This document shows, one piece after another, positions 22,512 through 29,886 of a stretch of DNA of 31,744 nt. Below the pieces are notes generated by a model. It saw only the letters and a program-made list of their open reading frames with translations. It did not search any database and had not been told where the DNA came from. Made by a program: the position numbers and the translations under genes. The DNA is from UBA685 sp049890115 (GTDB lineage Bacteria; Pseudomonadota; Alphaproteobacteria; Puniceispirillales; Puniceispirillaceae). The stretch's first letter is position 1. Each line of letters opens with the position of its first letter. The stretch lies in contig JBMHCC010000021.1 in assembly GCA_049890115.1 (NCBI GenBank), positions 1 to 31,744 of the forward strand. Direction: 5' to 3'.

Positions 22512-23057
22512 ATGACAACCGAGTTTTCAACAATGAATAAAGCGCGGGTTACATTGGAAACAGTGTTTGAACTCAGTGCTAATGATTTGTCTGAATTATG
22601 TGATGCTACCGAAGAAGCAATTGCCGCTGGTGGTGGTTTTGGCTGGCTGGCACCGCCGCCACGAAATGTCCTAGAAGATTATTGGCGCGGCGTTTTGCTT
22701 ATCCCAGAAAGAAGCCTTGTGATCGGTAAGGTTGATATGGTGATAGCAGGGTCTTGCCAGATTGTCCGCCCGCCAAGCAATAATGAAGCACAGTCATTTG
22801 CCTGTCAGTTGACAACATTTTTCCTCGCCCCATGGGCACGCGGTCATGGATTGGCTCAAAAGCTCGTTGATGAAGCAGCTGATTATGCCAAATCACAAGG
22901 CTTTTCTGTGTTGAATCTAGATGTAAGAGCAACGCAAACACGTGCCATTCAATCATTTGAAGCTTGCGGCTTTAAACGATTTGGCACGAACCCTTATTAT
23001 GCGCTGGTCGATGGTGATTATGTACCAGGCTATTATTACTCTAAAGAAATCAGATAG
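22512..23057 (+). CDS. GNAT-family N-acetyltransferase
   Basis: This 181-residue protein has the acetyl-CoA-binding motif of GNAT enzymes, APWARGHGLAQKLVDEA, at about 107-122, after a strand TTFFLAPW. The late motif VRATQTRAIQSFEACGFKRFGTNPYYALVDG is typical of the family. The conserved N-terminal stretch AIAAGGGFGWLAPPPRNVLEDYW may help choose the substrate, which I cannot name. It sits inside the his block between hisH and hisA, 17 bases after the former and six before the latter, so it should be co-transcribed. There is no sign that it takes part in histidine synthesis. Confidence 0.85.
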   Translation: MTTEFSTMNKARVTLETVFELSANDLSELCDATEEAIAAGGGFGWLAPPPRNVLEDYWRGVLLIPERSLVIGKVDMVIAGSCQIVRPPSNNEAQSFACQLTTFFLAPWARGHGLAQKLVDEAADYAKSQGFSVLNLDVRATQTRAIQSFEACGFKRFGTNPYYALVDGDYVPGYYYSKEIR

Positions 23058-23063
23058 GTTTGC

Positions 23064-23819
23064 ATGAAAATGGCACCAGCATCATTTGAAATTTATCCAG
23101 CTATTGACTTAAAAGAGGGGCAAGGCGTGCGTCTTCTTCATGGTGATTTTTCAAAAATGACAATCTATGTACCAGACCCTGCTGCCAAAGCAAAAGAGTT
23201 TTTGGATTTGGGCGCAAATTGGGTTCATGTGGTTGATTTAGATGGTGCATTACAAGGCAATGCTGTAAACCAACAAGCTGTTAAAGCCATTTTGGCAACG
23301 GGTGCGCAAATCCAGCTTGGTGGTGGGATCAGAAAGATGAGCCATATTGAAAGCTGGCTTGATGCTGGTGTGGCACGCGTGATTTTAGGCACGGCCGCGT
23401 TACGTGATCCTGAATTGGTTATCACAGCTGCCAAAGCATTTCCTGGTCAGGTTGCGGTTGGCGCTGATGCCAAAGGTGGTATGATTGCAGCTGAAGGCTG
23501 GCTTGATGTTTCAGATGTCCCAGCTATCGATCTGGTAAGGCGATTTGAAGATTGCGGCGTAGCAGCGGTGATTTTTACCGATATTGGCCGTGATGGTGCT
23601 TTGACAGGTGTTAATGCAGAAGCCACAGCATCATTGGCAGAAGCAGTTTCAATTCCGATTATCGCATCAGGTGGTGTGGCTGATTTGTCAGATATTGCAG
23701 CTTGTGTGGCAGGCGCATCACGCGGCATTTCAGGTGTTATTACAGGGCGCGCTATTTATGATGGCAGGCTTGATTTGGCAGAGGCTCTGGCATTAGCGAA
23801 TAAGGTATCATCATGTTAA
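23064..23819 (+). CDS. hisA: Phosphoribosylformimino-AICAR-phosphate isomerase
   Basis: HisA carries out the Amadori isomerisation of ProFAR to PRFAR in histidine synthesis. The 251 residues form a half-barrel repeat TIM barrel. Catalytic aspartates are Asp15 (YPAIDLKEGQ) and Asp135 (VGADAKGG), and FTDIGRDGALTG at about 171-182 is the second phosphate region. ATGs at 23064 and 23070 both open the frame. The last seven bases overlap the start of hisF. Confidence 0.96.
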   Translation: MKMAPASFEIYPAIDLKEGQGVRLLHGDFSKMTIYVPDPAAKAKEFLDLGANWVHVVDLDGALQGNAVNQQAVKAILATGAQIQLGGGIRKMSHIESWLDAGVARVILGTAALRDPELVITAAKAFPGQVAVGADAKGGMIAAEGWLDVSDVPAIDLVRRFEDCGVAAVIFTDIGRDGALTGVNAEATASLAEAVSIPIIASGGVADLSDIAACVAGASRGISGVITGRAIYDGRLDLAEALALANKVSSC

Positions 23820-24580
23820 GTGCGCGTGTGATCCCTTGCCTTGATGTGCATGATGGCCGTGTTGTCAAAGGCGTCAATTTTGTCAATCTGGTTGATGCTG
23901 GCGATCCTGTGGAACAAGCTAAGATTTATGATGCCGCTGGTGCTGATGAGCTCTGTTTCCTAGATATCACAGCAAGTCATGAAGGAAGAGATGCCATTTA
24001 TGATGTGATTGCTGAAGTGGCTGATCATTGTTTTATGCCATTAACAGTTGGCGGCGGTGTTCGGGCTGTTGAAGATTTTCGAAAAATGCTGTTATCAGGT
24101 GCTGATAAGGTGTCTGTTAATTCATCAGCTGTTAGCGATCCTGATTTATTATCACGTGCTGCTGATAAATTTGGCACGCAATGTGTGGTGCTGGCGATAG
24201 ATGCGCGCCTCAATGATGATGGTATGTTTGAAGTGTTTACCCATGGTGGGCGCAAAGCCACTGGGATTGATGCGGTCCAATGGGCAGCTGATGGCGCAAG
24301 AAGAGGGGCTGGTGAAATTTTACTGACATCAATGCGCGGCGATGGCACCAAAGATGGGTATGATCTGCCTTTGACACGTGCGGTGAGTGATGCGGTCTCT
24401 ATTCCTGTCATTGCCTCTGGTGGTGCTGGTAAGCCTGAGGATTTTGCGACAGCTGTCACAGATGGCCATGCGTCTGCTGTTTTGGCAGCTTCTGTGTTTC
24501 ATTTTGGACAAATGACGATAGATGAGGCAAAATCAGCGATGCAGCAAGCAGGTGTCGCTGTGCGGCGCTTGGCTTCATAA
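23813..24580 (+). CDS. hisF: Imidazole glycerol phosphate synthase, cyclase subunit
   Basis: HisF joins ammonia from HisH to PRFAR, giving imidazoleglycerol phosphate and AICAR. The 255-residue TIM barrel has catalytic Asp11 (PCLDVHDGRVVKG) and Asp129 (VLAIDAR), with LTVGGGVR and IASGGAG phosphate loops. One spot is odd: residues 174-179 read MRGDGT where the family usually has (I/M)DRDGT, so a widely conserved Asp is replaced by Arg. The later Asp of the motif is kept. It overlaps hisA by seven bases and abuts hisE. Confidence 0.95.
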   Translation: MLSARVIPCLDVHDGRVVKGVNFVNLVDAGDPVEQAKIYDAAGADELCFLDITASHEGRDAIYDVIAEVADHCFMPLTVGGGVRAVEDFRKMLLSGADKVSVNSSAVSDPDLLSRAADKFGTQCVVLAIDARLNDDGMFEVFTHGGRKATGIDAVQWAADGARRGAGEILLTSMRGDGTKDGYDLPLTRAVSDAVSIPVIASGGAGKPEDFATAVTDGHASAVLAASVFHFGQMTIDEAKSAMQQAGVAVRRLAS

Positions 24581-24585
24581 ATGAT

Positions 24586-24590
24586 AGGAG
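24586..24590 (+). promoter_or_regulatory. Ribosome binding site that fixes the hisE start
   Basis: AGGAG lies eight bases before the ATG at 24599. The earlier in-frame ATG at 24581 has no such site and would place AGGAG inside the coding sequence. Confidence 0.75.
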
Positions 24591-24598
24591 TGGATAAT

Positions 24599-24928
24599 AT
24601 GTCACCAAAAGCGGATATCTTAGATCATTTATTTGCTGAAATTGCTGTTAAAGCATCTGAAGACCCAACCAAAAGTTATACAGCGAGCCTATTGGCTGAT
24701 GCGCCTGAAAAGCCCCTTCGCAAATTATCAGAAGAGGTCACAGAAGCTCTGATCGAAGTGATGCGTGGTGATAAGCAGGCATTGGCAAAGGAATCAGCAG
24801 ATATCTTATATCATTTGCTTGTTGTTTGGCAGGCAGCAGGCATTACGCCAGATGAGGTGTGGCAGGTTCTCAAAGACAGGCAAGGCACATCAGGTCTAGT
24901 AGAAAAAGCAAACCGTACATCATCTTAA
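24599..24928 (+). CDS. hisE: Phosphoribosyl-ATP pyrophosphatase
   Basis: HisE hydrolyses phosphoribosyl-ATP to phosphoribosyl-AMP, the second step of histidine synthesis. From the ATG at 24599 it has 109 residues. It is an all-alpha MazG-like fold with DPTKSYTASLL, then KLSEEVTEALIE and KESADILYHLLVVW, which hold the metal-binding acidic residues. It is monofunctional, without a HisI domain. The hisI gene is not in this window. Confidence 0.95.
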   Translation: MSPKADILDHLFAEIAVKASEDPTKSYTASLLADAPEKPLRKLSEEVTEALIEVMRGDKQALAKESADILYHLLVVWQAAGITPDEVWQVLKDRQGTSGLVEKANRTSS

Positions 24929-24941
24929 AAGGGGCTGTTCC

Positions 24942-25301
24942 ATGTCTTATGATCCATCCAATATTTTTGCTAAAATCGTCGCTGGTGAGATTCCTTGTCA
25001 GAAACATGATGAATGTGAATATACATTGGCGTTCCATGATATCGCCCCGCAAGCGCCAACGCATATCTTAGTCATCCCCAAAGGCGCTTATAAAGATATG
25101 ACAGATTTTTCACAGCATGCCAGCGCTGAAGAACAAGCGGCTTTTGTACAAGCCATAGGCAGGGCCGCGCGATTGGCAGGCCTTGAAGAGGGGGGATATC
25201 GTGTGATTTCCAATATTGGTAATCACGGACATCAAGAGGTCCCTCATCTCCATATGCATATTTTGGGTGGAGAGCCTATCGGGCCATTGCGTGCGCATTA
25301 A
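24942..25301 (+). CDS. hinT: HIT-family purine nucleotide phosphoramidase (HinT)
   Basis: HIT proteins cleave nucleoside phosphoramidates such as AMP-lysine. The 119 residues have NIFAKIVAGEIP at 7-18 and THILVIPK at 40-47. The nucleotide site HLHMHILGG has the histidine triad at 102-106. It follows hisE by 13 bases and closes the his block, a frequent arrangement. AAGG lies about 14 bases before the ATG. It need not act in histidine synthesis. Confidence 0.94.
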   Translation: MSYDPSNIFAKIVAGEIPCQKHDECEYTLAFHDIAPQAPTHILVIPKGAYKDMTDFSQHASAEEQAAFVQAIGRAARLAGLEEGGYRVISNIGNHGHQEVPHLHMHILGGEPIGPLRAH

Positions 25302-25388
25302 AATTATCTTGCATCAAAATCTTAACTCTCATCATAACTAAGCCTTAAGGCCTATCCTTTTTGATAGGTCAAAAACAAGGCAGATGAG

Positions 25389-26861
25389 ATGAATTCAATT
25401 GTTCACACTGTGGCCTTTCGTGGTCTTGATGCGGTGCCTGTCGCTGTTCAGGCGCATTTATCAAATGGCCTGCCTGCCATGATGATTGTGGGATTGGCTG
25501 ATAAGGCAGTGGCTGAATCAAAAGAACGTATCCGTTCAGCGCTGTCTTCCATGGGCCTCTCTTTACCTGCCAAGCGCATTGCGATTAATTTGGCACCCGC
25601 TGATGTCACTAAGGAAGGGGCGCATTTCGATCTCCCAATCGCAGTAGCTTTAATGGTCGCTATGGGTGTGATTGCCCAAGAAGATGTCACTGATTCATTG
25701 GTTATTGGTGAATTATCATTAGATGGCATGATTGCGCCTGTTGCTGGCGTCTTATCAGCAGCGCTGCATGCCTCCTCTCGACAAATGAGTTTGATATGTC
25801 CTCAACATAATGGCTCAGAGGCACAATGGGCCACAACAGGAGATATCATTGCCAGTCCCTCACTCATGGCTTTGCTTCATCATCTTAAAGGACACAGCCT
25901 CTTACCTGCCCCGCCCCCTATTCAAATGAAACAGGCACATGACTATCCCGATATGTCAGAGGTCAAAGGCCAACATACGGCGAAACGGGCCCTTGAAATT
26001 GCGGCGGCAGGCAGACATCACTTATTAATGATAGGGCCACCTGGTGCAGGGAAATCTATGTTGGCAAGCCGGCTGGCAGGTCTCTTGCCACCTTTATTGC
26101 CAGAAGAAGCACTTGAGGTATCTATGATACAATCCCTTGGCGGGGCATTTTTGTCACATCAAGAGGGCGTGATGATAAGCCAGTCTCGCCCTTTTCGTGA
26201 CCCTCATCATTCTGCCTCAATGGCGGCCTTGGTTGGGGGCGGGGCCAAAGCCAAGCCTGGTGAAATCTCACTATCTCATCATGGCGTGTTATTTCTAGAT
26301 GAATTACCAGAATTTCAAGCAGCGGTTCTAGATGCGTTGCGTCAGCCGCTAGAAACAGGCGAGGTGATGATTGCCCGCGCCAATCACCATATTCGCTATC
26401 CTGCTAAATTTCAGCTTGTGGCAGCAATGAATCCTTGTCGATGCGGCTATTTAGCTGATCGGGATAGAGCCTGCAGTAAAGCGCCTATCTGTGGGAAAAA
26501 TTATGTGGCCAAATTATCAGGACCATTATTGGATCGATTTGACCTCATTATTGATGTGACAGCTTTGCCTGTTTCAGAATTATTAGATGATACATCTGCA
26601 CCAAGTACCAAGGAGATAGCTGCAAAGATCGCAAAAGCGACCCAATTTGCCTCTCAACTTGATGAGAAAGAGTCAGACTTAAGCCCTGAGATAAAAACCT
26701 ATGTAAAAGAGGTGATGGATCAGTTGTCTATTACAGGCAGAGGTTATGGTAAATTAATGCGTGTCGCACGCACGATCGCTCATCTAGAGCACTCACCAGA
26801 GATTGAAAAACATCATCTACAAGAAGCGTTGGCCTATCGTAAGATACGATTGCTTTTATAA
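25389..26861 (+). CDS. comM: YifB/ComM-type Mg-chelatase-like AAA+ ATPase
   Basis: ComM is a hexameric helicase that helps branch migration when foreign DNA is recombined into the chromosome during natural transformation, and it is also found in many species not known to be competent. The 490 residues have an N-terminal Lon-protease-like fold at about 1-165. The AAA+ core follows, with GPPGAGKS at 216-223 and Walker B HHGVLFLDELPEF, then a C-terminal Mg-chelatase lid. The Cys motif NPCRCGYL with later CSKAPICG is also present. Its last 28 bases overlap the end of gshB on the other strand. Confidence 0.95.
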   Translation: MNSIVHTVAFRGLDAVPVAVQAHLSNGLPAMMIVGLADKAVAESKERIRSALSSMGLSLPAKRIAINLAPADVTKEGAHFDLPIAVALMVAMGVIAQEDVTDSLVIGELSLDGMIAPVAGVLSAALHASSRQMSLICPQHNGSEAQWATTGDIIASPSLMALLHHLKGHSLLPAPPPIQMKQAHDYPDMSEVKGQHTAKRALEIAAAGRHHLLMIGPPGAGKSMLASRLAGLLPPLLPEEALEVSMIQSLGGAFLSHQEGVMISQSRPFRDPHHSASMAALVGGGAKAKPGEISLSHHGVLFLDELPEFQAAVLDALRQPLETGEVMIARANHHIRYPAKFQLVAAMNPCRCGYLADRDRACSKAPICGKNYVAKLSGPLLDRFDLIIDVTALPVSELLDDTSAPSTKEIAAKIAKATQFASQLDEKESDLSPEIKTYVKEVMDQLSITGRGYGKLMRVARTIAHLEHSPEIEKHHLQEALAYRKIRLLL

Positions 26862-27802
26862 GATTTATAATTGGCCTCAATCGCCTCGAATGTTTTGGCA
26901 GCTAGGCTGATGCCTGTGAAGCGTTCAAATTCGCGAATACCCGTGGGTGATGTCACATTAATCTCAGTCAAATAATCGCCAATCACATCAATGCCGACAA
27001 ATAAAAGACCACGTTCTTTCAAAACAGGCCCTATAATTTGACAAATGTCTTTGTCTCTTTGGGTGAGTTCTGTGGCTACAGCTTGACCACCCACATGCAT
27101 ATTGGATCGCGCTTCGTCTTTTGACGGAATGCGATTAATGGCACCAACAGCTTCGCCATCAATTAAGATAATGCGCTTATCTCCTTTGGTGACATCTGGC
27201 AAATAGGCTTGCACCATTACAGGTTCACGGCTTTGACCAAAGAACATTTCAAGTAAGGCATTAAAATTCTTATCGCCCTGCTTGATTAAAAAGACACCTG
27301 CGCCCCCATTGCCATAAAGAGGTTTAATGATGATATCTTGATGCTCATCACGAAACCGAGAGATGGCAGCAGGGTCACGGCTGACCATAGTTGGCGGCAT
27401 CAGAGAGGGAAAATCAAGAACCAATATTTTCTCTGGCGCATTGCGCACTTCAGCTGGATGATTGACGACCATGGTGGTTGGCGGCAAATGTTCTAGCAAA
27501 TGTGTGGCTGTGATATAGGCCATATCAAAAGGCGGATCTTGCCGCATTAAAATTACATCCATATCTGCTAAATTTTGATAGTGGGCTGGCGCCTCATCTA
27601 CATGATCACCAGGCTCATCTCTGACTGTGATGCGATGCAGATTGGCATAAAGAACGCCCTTATCCAGCGTCAGGCTCTCTGGCAGATAATAATAAAGATC
27701 ATGTCCTCGTTTTTGGGCTTCTAGCGCAAAGGCAAAGCTTGTATCACCTGTGATATCAATCGCGGCGATAGGGTCCATTTGGATGGCAACAGCTAATCCC
27801 AT
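26834..27802 (-). CDS. gshB: Glutathione synthetase
   Basis: GshB joins gamma-glutamylcysteine and glycine with ATP to make glutathione. The 322 residues carry the family N-terminus VAIQMDPIAAIDITGDTSFAFALEAQKRGH. The ATP-grasp core includes IIKPLYGNGGAGVF and DKRIILIDGE, then GIDVIGDYLTEINVTSPTGIREF, where Glu and Asn bind magnesium. AGGA about eight bases upstream supports the ATG at 27802. It lies 36 bases after dolP on the same strand, and its 3' end overlaps comM. Confidence 0.96.
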   Translation of the reverse strand: MGLAVAIQMDPIAAIDITGDTSFAFALEAQKRGHDLYYYLPESLTLDKGVLYANLHRITVRDEPGDHVDEAPAHYQNLADMDVILMRQDPPFDMAYITATHLLEHLPPTTMVVNHPAEVRNAPEKILVLDFPSLMPPTMVSRDPAAISRFRDEHQDIIIKPLYGNGGAGVFLIKQGDKNFNALLEMFFGQSREPVMVQAYLPDVTKGDKRIILIDGEAVGAINRIPSKDEARSNMHVGGQAVATELTQRDKDICQIIGPVLKERGLLFVGIDVIGDYLTEINVTSPTGIREFERFTGISLAAKTFEAIEANYKSYKSNRILR

Positions 27803-27838
27803 TGAAGCTTATCCTGTATGAGAGTCTCTTATGTAAGG

Positions 27839-28432
27839 CTAATCACGTCTGTCTGATGACAGGATGGTATAATCCACAACTTTTTTCGCAAAAGGTAATT
27901 CTTGTGCCAGAGCGATAACACGAGCGCGCTCTTCTTCTGTTTCAGCCACACCTGAAATATAGACAACACCATCAACCACATCGATTGAATAATTTAATGA
28001 TGAGACACCTCCATCACCAATGATTTTCAATCTCAATTGGGCAGCAGCGGCAAAATCTTTGGCACGTGATTTAATAGATGTTTGCTCTTTGACAGTGATT
28101 TCATTCACCACTTCACGCACACCCTTAATTTCCCATGATAATTTTGTAGCTGTGATTTTCTTGTCTTGTGTGCTGACAATCCCTGTTAATAACACCGCAC
28201 CCTCATTAACTGAGATACTGACCCCTTGGGTTAAATCCACATCCGTACGAAGAAATTTATCAGCTAATTTGGTGGTAATCACACCATCAGAAACAGAGGT
28301 GGAAAAGCCTTTTTCTGTTGAAGAAGCTGCCACAGCAGCGGTACCTACACCCATAATTGCAGGTGCACATGCACTCAATGCCAAGGATAATGATAATAAA
28401 AGGGCAGTGATCAGGCTCGATAGGCGTATCAT
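27839..28432 (-). CDS. BON-domain lipoprotein (DolP/YraP-like)
   Basis: This 197-residue protein has a lipoprotein signal with lipobox ALSAC (Cys22). Two BON domains follow, at about 48-115 (VITTKLADKFLRTDVDLTQGVSISVNEGAVLLTG) and 120-192 (SIDVVDGVVYISGVAETEEERARVIALAQ). In E. coli the equivalent DolP is an outer-membrane lipoprotein that supports envelope integrity and BAM function, and it too lies near yraN, rsmI and lpoA. AAGGA lies about eight bases upstream of the ATG. A pair of GANTC sites lies about 60-75 bases upstream. Confidence 0.87.
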   Translation of the reverse strand: MIRLSSLITALLLSLSLALSACAPAIMGVGTAAVAASSTEKGFSTSVSDGVITTKLADKFLRTDVDLTQGVSISVNEGAVLLTGIVSTQDKKITATKLSWEIKGVREVVNEITVKEQTSIKSRAKDFAAAAQLRLKIIGDGGVSSLNYSIDVVDGVVYISGVAETEEERARVIALAQELPFAKKVVDYTILSSDRRD

Positions 28433-28492
28433 GACGTGAAATCCTTTAGTAGAGGCGCAATTTTAGCTTCTTTAGACATACCCTATTTTAAG

Positions 28493-28509
28493 GATTCACG
28501 ACAAGAATC
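28493..28509. promoter_or_regulatory. Paired GANTC (CcrM-type) sites upstream of dolP
   Basis: GATTC (28493-28497) and GAATC (28505-28509) form an inverted repeat with a seven-base spacer in the dolP-yraN gap. GANTC is the CcrM methylation target in alphaproteobacteria. A loose TTGTCG / TATGTC promoter pair for dolP overlaps it on the minus strand. Confidence 0.35.
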
Positions 28510-28514
28510 TTTTG

Positions 28515-28904
28515 TCACATCATCAAAGAGACCTCATTTTCATAGCACAATATCTTGCCATATTTGGTCACGATCACCACATCAAATTGGCAGGACATGT
28601 CTTTGTTTTTGGCGAAGTGATGATAGGTAAAAAGAGCGGCTTGTTGAAGCCGCTTTCGTTGCTTTGGGGAAATAGGATGATCTTGGCCATCATAAGAGGC
28701 ACGATATTTGACTTCAATAAATCGTATGTGATTGTGTTTTTTGACAATCAAATCAATTTCACCAAACCTTGTGCGATATCGCCACTTTACAGGCAAAAAG
28801 CCATGGCACATATATCTTGCAAATATTAGTAACTCTGCAAGTTTTCCCCTCTGTTCTGCTTTTTGATAGCGCTGTTTATCTTGTTGAGAGATACGGCGCG
28901 CCAT
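28515..28904 (-). CDS. yraN: UPF0102 protein YraN
   Basis: This family has an endonuclease-like (PD-(D/E)XK) fold, but its role is not established. The 129 residues include a Lys/Arg/Gln-rich N-terminus, Glu24 in GKLAELLI, Asp51 in FGEIDLI, and Glu64-x-Lys66 in IRFIEVKYRA. The metal site seen in related nucleases therefore appears complete. A GTG at 28907 is a possible alternative start. It follows rsmI by a few bases, and the rsmI-yraN pair is conserved in many proteobacteria. Confidence 0.92.
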   Translation of the reverse strand: MARRISQQDKQRYQKAEQRGKLAELLIFARYMCHGFLPVKWRYRTRFGEIDLIVKKHNHIRFIEVKYRASYDGQDHPISPKQRKRLQQAALFTYHHFAKNKDMSCQFDVVIVTKYGKILCYENEVSLMM

Positions 28905-28910
28905 CACTTG

Positions 28911-29744
28911 CTACTTTTGGTCTTTAGAGAGCGTGAGTGCCATTTGATAGACTGTTTTTCGTGGGCTGCTTGTGAGGCTTGCCACTTCTGCGACAGCATC
29001 TTTGACAGATAATGTTTCTAGCCGGCGACGCAGCAATTCTTCAATGTCATCTGTGCTAAATTCAATTTGTTTTTCAGGTGGGCCAATCACCAGTACAAAT
29101 TCACCTTTGGGGCGTGGCGCATTTTGCAAACGCGCTATTAATGTTTCAAGAGGGTCAGCCATCACCTCTTCATGTAATTTGGTTATCTCACGCACTAAGG
29201 CGGCTTGCCGATTTCCCCATATAGAGGCGATGAGCGTCATGTGAGGCACAAGCTGGCTCGGGCTGATGAAAAACACAGATGTCATAGATAAATGACGACA
29301 TTCTTCAAGCAAACTTGTCGCTGCTTTTTGTTTGTCTGGCAAAAAGCCATGAAAGATAAATCGATCAGTGGGTAGGCCTGATAATATCAATGCCAAAACA
29401 GGTGCGCATGCCCCCGCTGTGGCTGTAATCGGCAGATGTTTTTCCTGTACTTCGCGCACAAGCTTATAGCCTGGATCAGAGATAAGGGGTGTGCCAGCAT
29501 CACTGATTAAGCCAACATGTAAATTTTTTTCTAACGCCTCTAGTATTTGGGGCCTCATACGCGCCCCATTATGGTCATGATACGGGATTAATTTTGCCTT
29601 AGTTTGAATACCTAAAAGGCTGATAAGCTTTGTTGTGATGCGTGTATCTTCACAAGCCAAAATATCAGCTTGTTCAATCGCTGTGATGGCACGCGGCGAC
29701 ATATCATTCAGATTGCCAATAGGTGTAGTGATTAAAGTCAGCAT
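28911..29744 (-). CDS. rsmI: 16S rRNA (cytidine-1402-2'-O) methyltransferase
   Basis: RsmI methylates the ribose of C1402 in 16S rRNA. From the ATG at 29744 it has 277 residues. It is a tetrapyrrole-methylase fold with TPIGNLNDMSPRA near the start, ACEDTR, LISDAGTPLISDPG and ATAGACAPVLALILSGLPTDRF. The C-terminal helical part ends in VKDAVAEVASLTSSPRKTVYQMAL. An in-frame ATG at 29831 would add 29 residues that look unlike a conserved domain. Neither start has a good ribosome binding site, so the start is uncertain. It diverges from the LpoA-like gene. Confidence 0.9.
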   Translation of the reverse strand: MLTLITTPIGNLNDMSPRAITAIEQADILACEDTRITTKLISLLGIQTKAKLIPYHDHNGARMRPQILEALEKNLHVGLISDAGTPLISDPGYKLVREVQEKHLPITATAGACAPVLALILSGLPTDRFIFHGFLPDKQKAATSLLEECRHLSMTSVFFISPSQLVPHMTLIASIWGNRQAALVREITKLHEEVMADPLETLIARLQNAPRPKGEFVLVIGPPEKQIEFSTDDIEELLRRRLETLSVKDAVAEVASLTSSPRKTVYQMALTLSKDQK

Positions 29745-29850
29745 GTAAAAAGGCTTTGTTAATAAGGGAAATAAAGCAGCGTGTTGAATGAGGTCATGAT
29801 AACACAAATTCAGAATAATTTGAAAAATCATCTTCTGAAAAAATCAATGG

Positions 29851-29880
29851 TTAACAGCATGATTATTTTTATCTTATAGT
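29851..29880 (+). promoter_or_regulatory. Possible promoter of the LpoA/LppC-like gene
   Basis: TTAACA (29851-29856), 18 bases, and TATAGT (29875-29880). The predicted start of transcription falls on or next to the ATG at 29887. ATGGTTAA at 29847-29854 overlaps the -35 and resembles a CtrA half-site. Confidence 0.35.
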
Positions 29881-29886
29881 GAGGCT

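Noticed and set aside
25349..25370. Eight-base-pair hairpin before comM (GGCCTATC with GATAGGTC)
   Set aside because: Its T run lies in the loop and an A run follows, so it is not an intrinsic terminator on either strand. No known riboswitch shape is visible.
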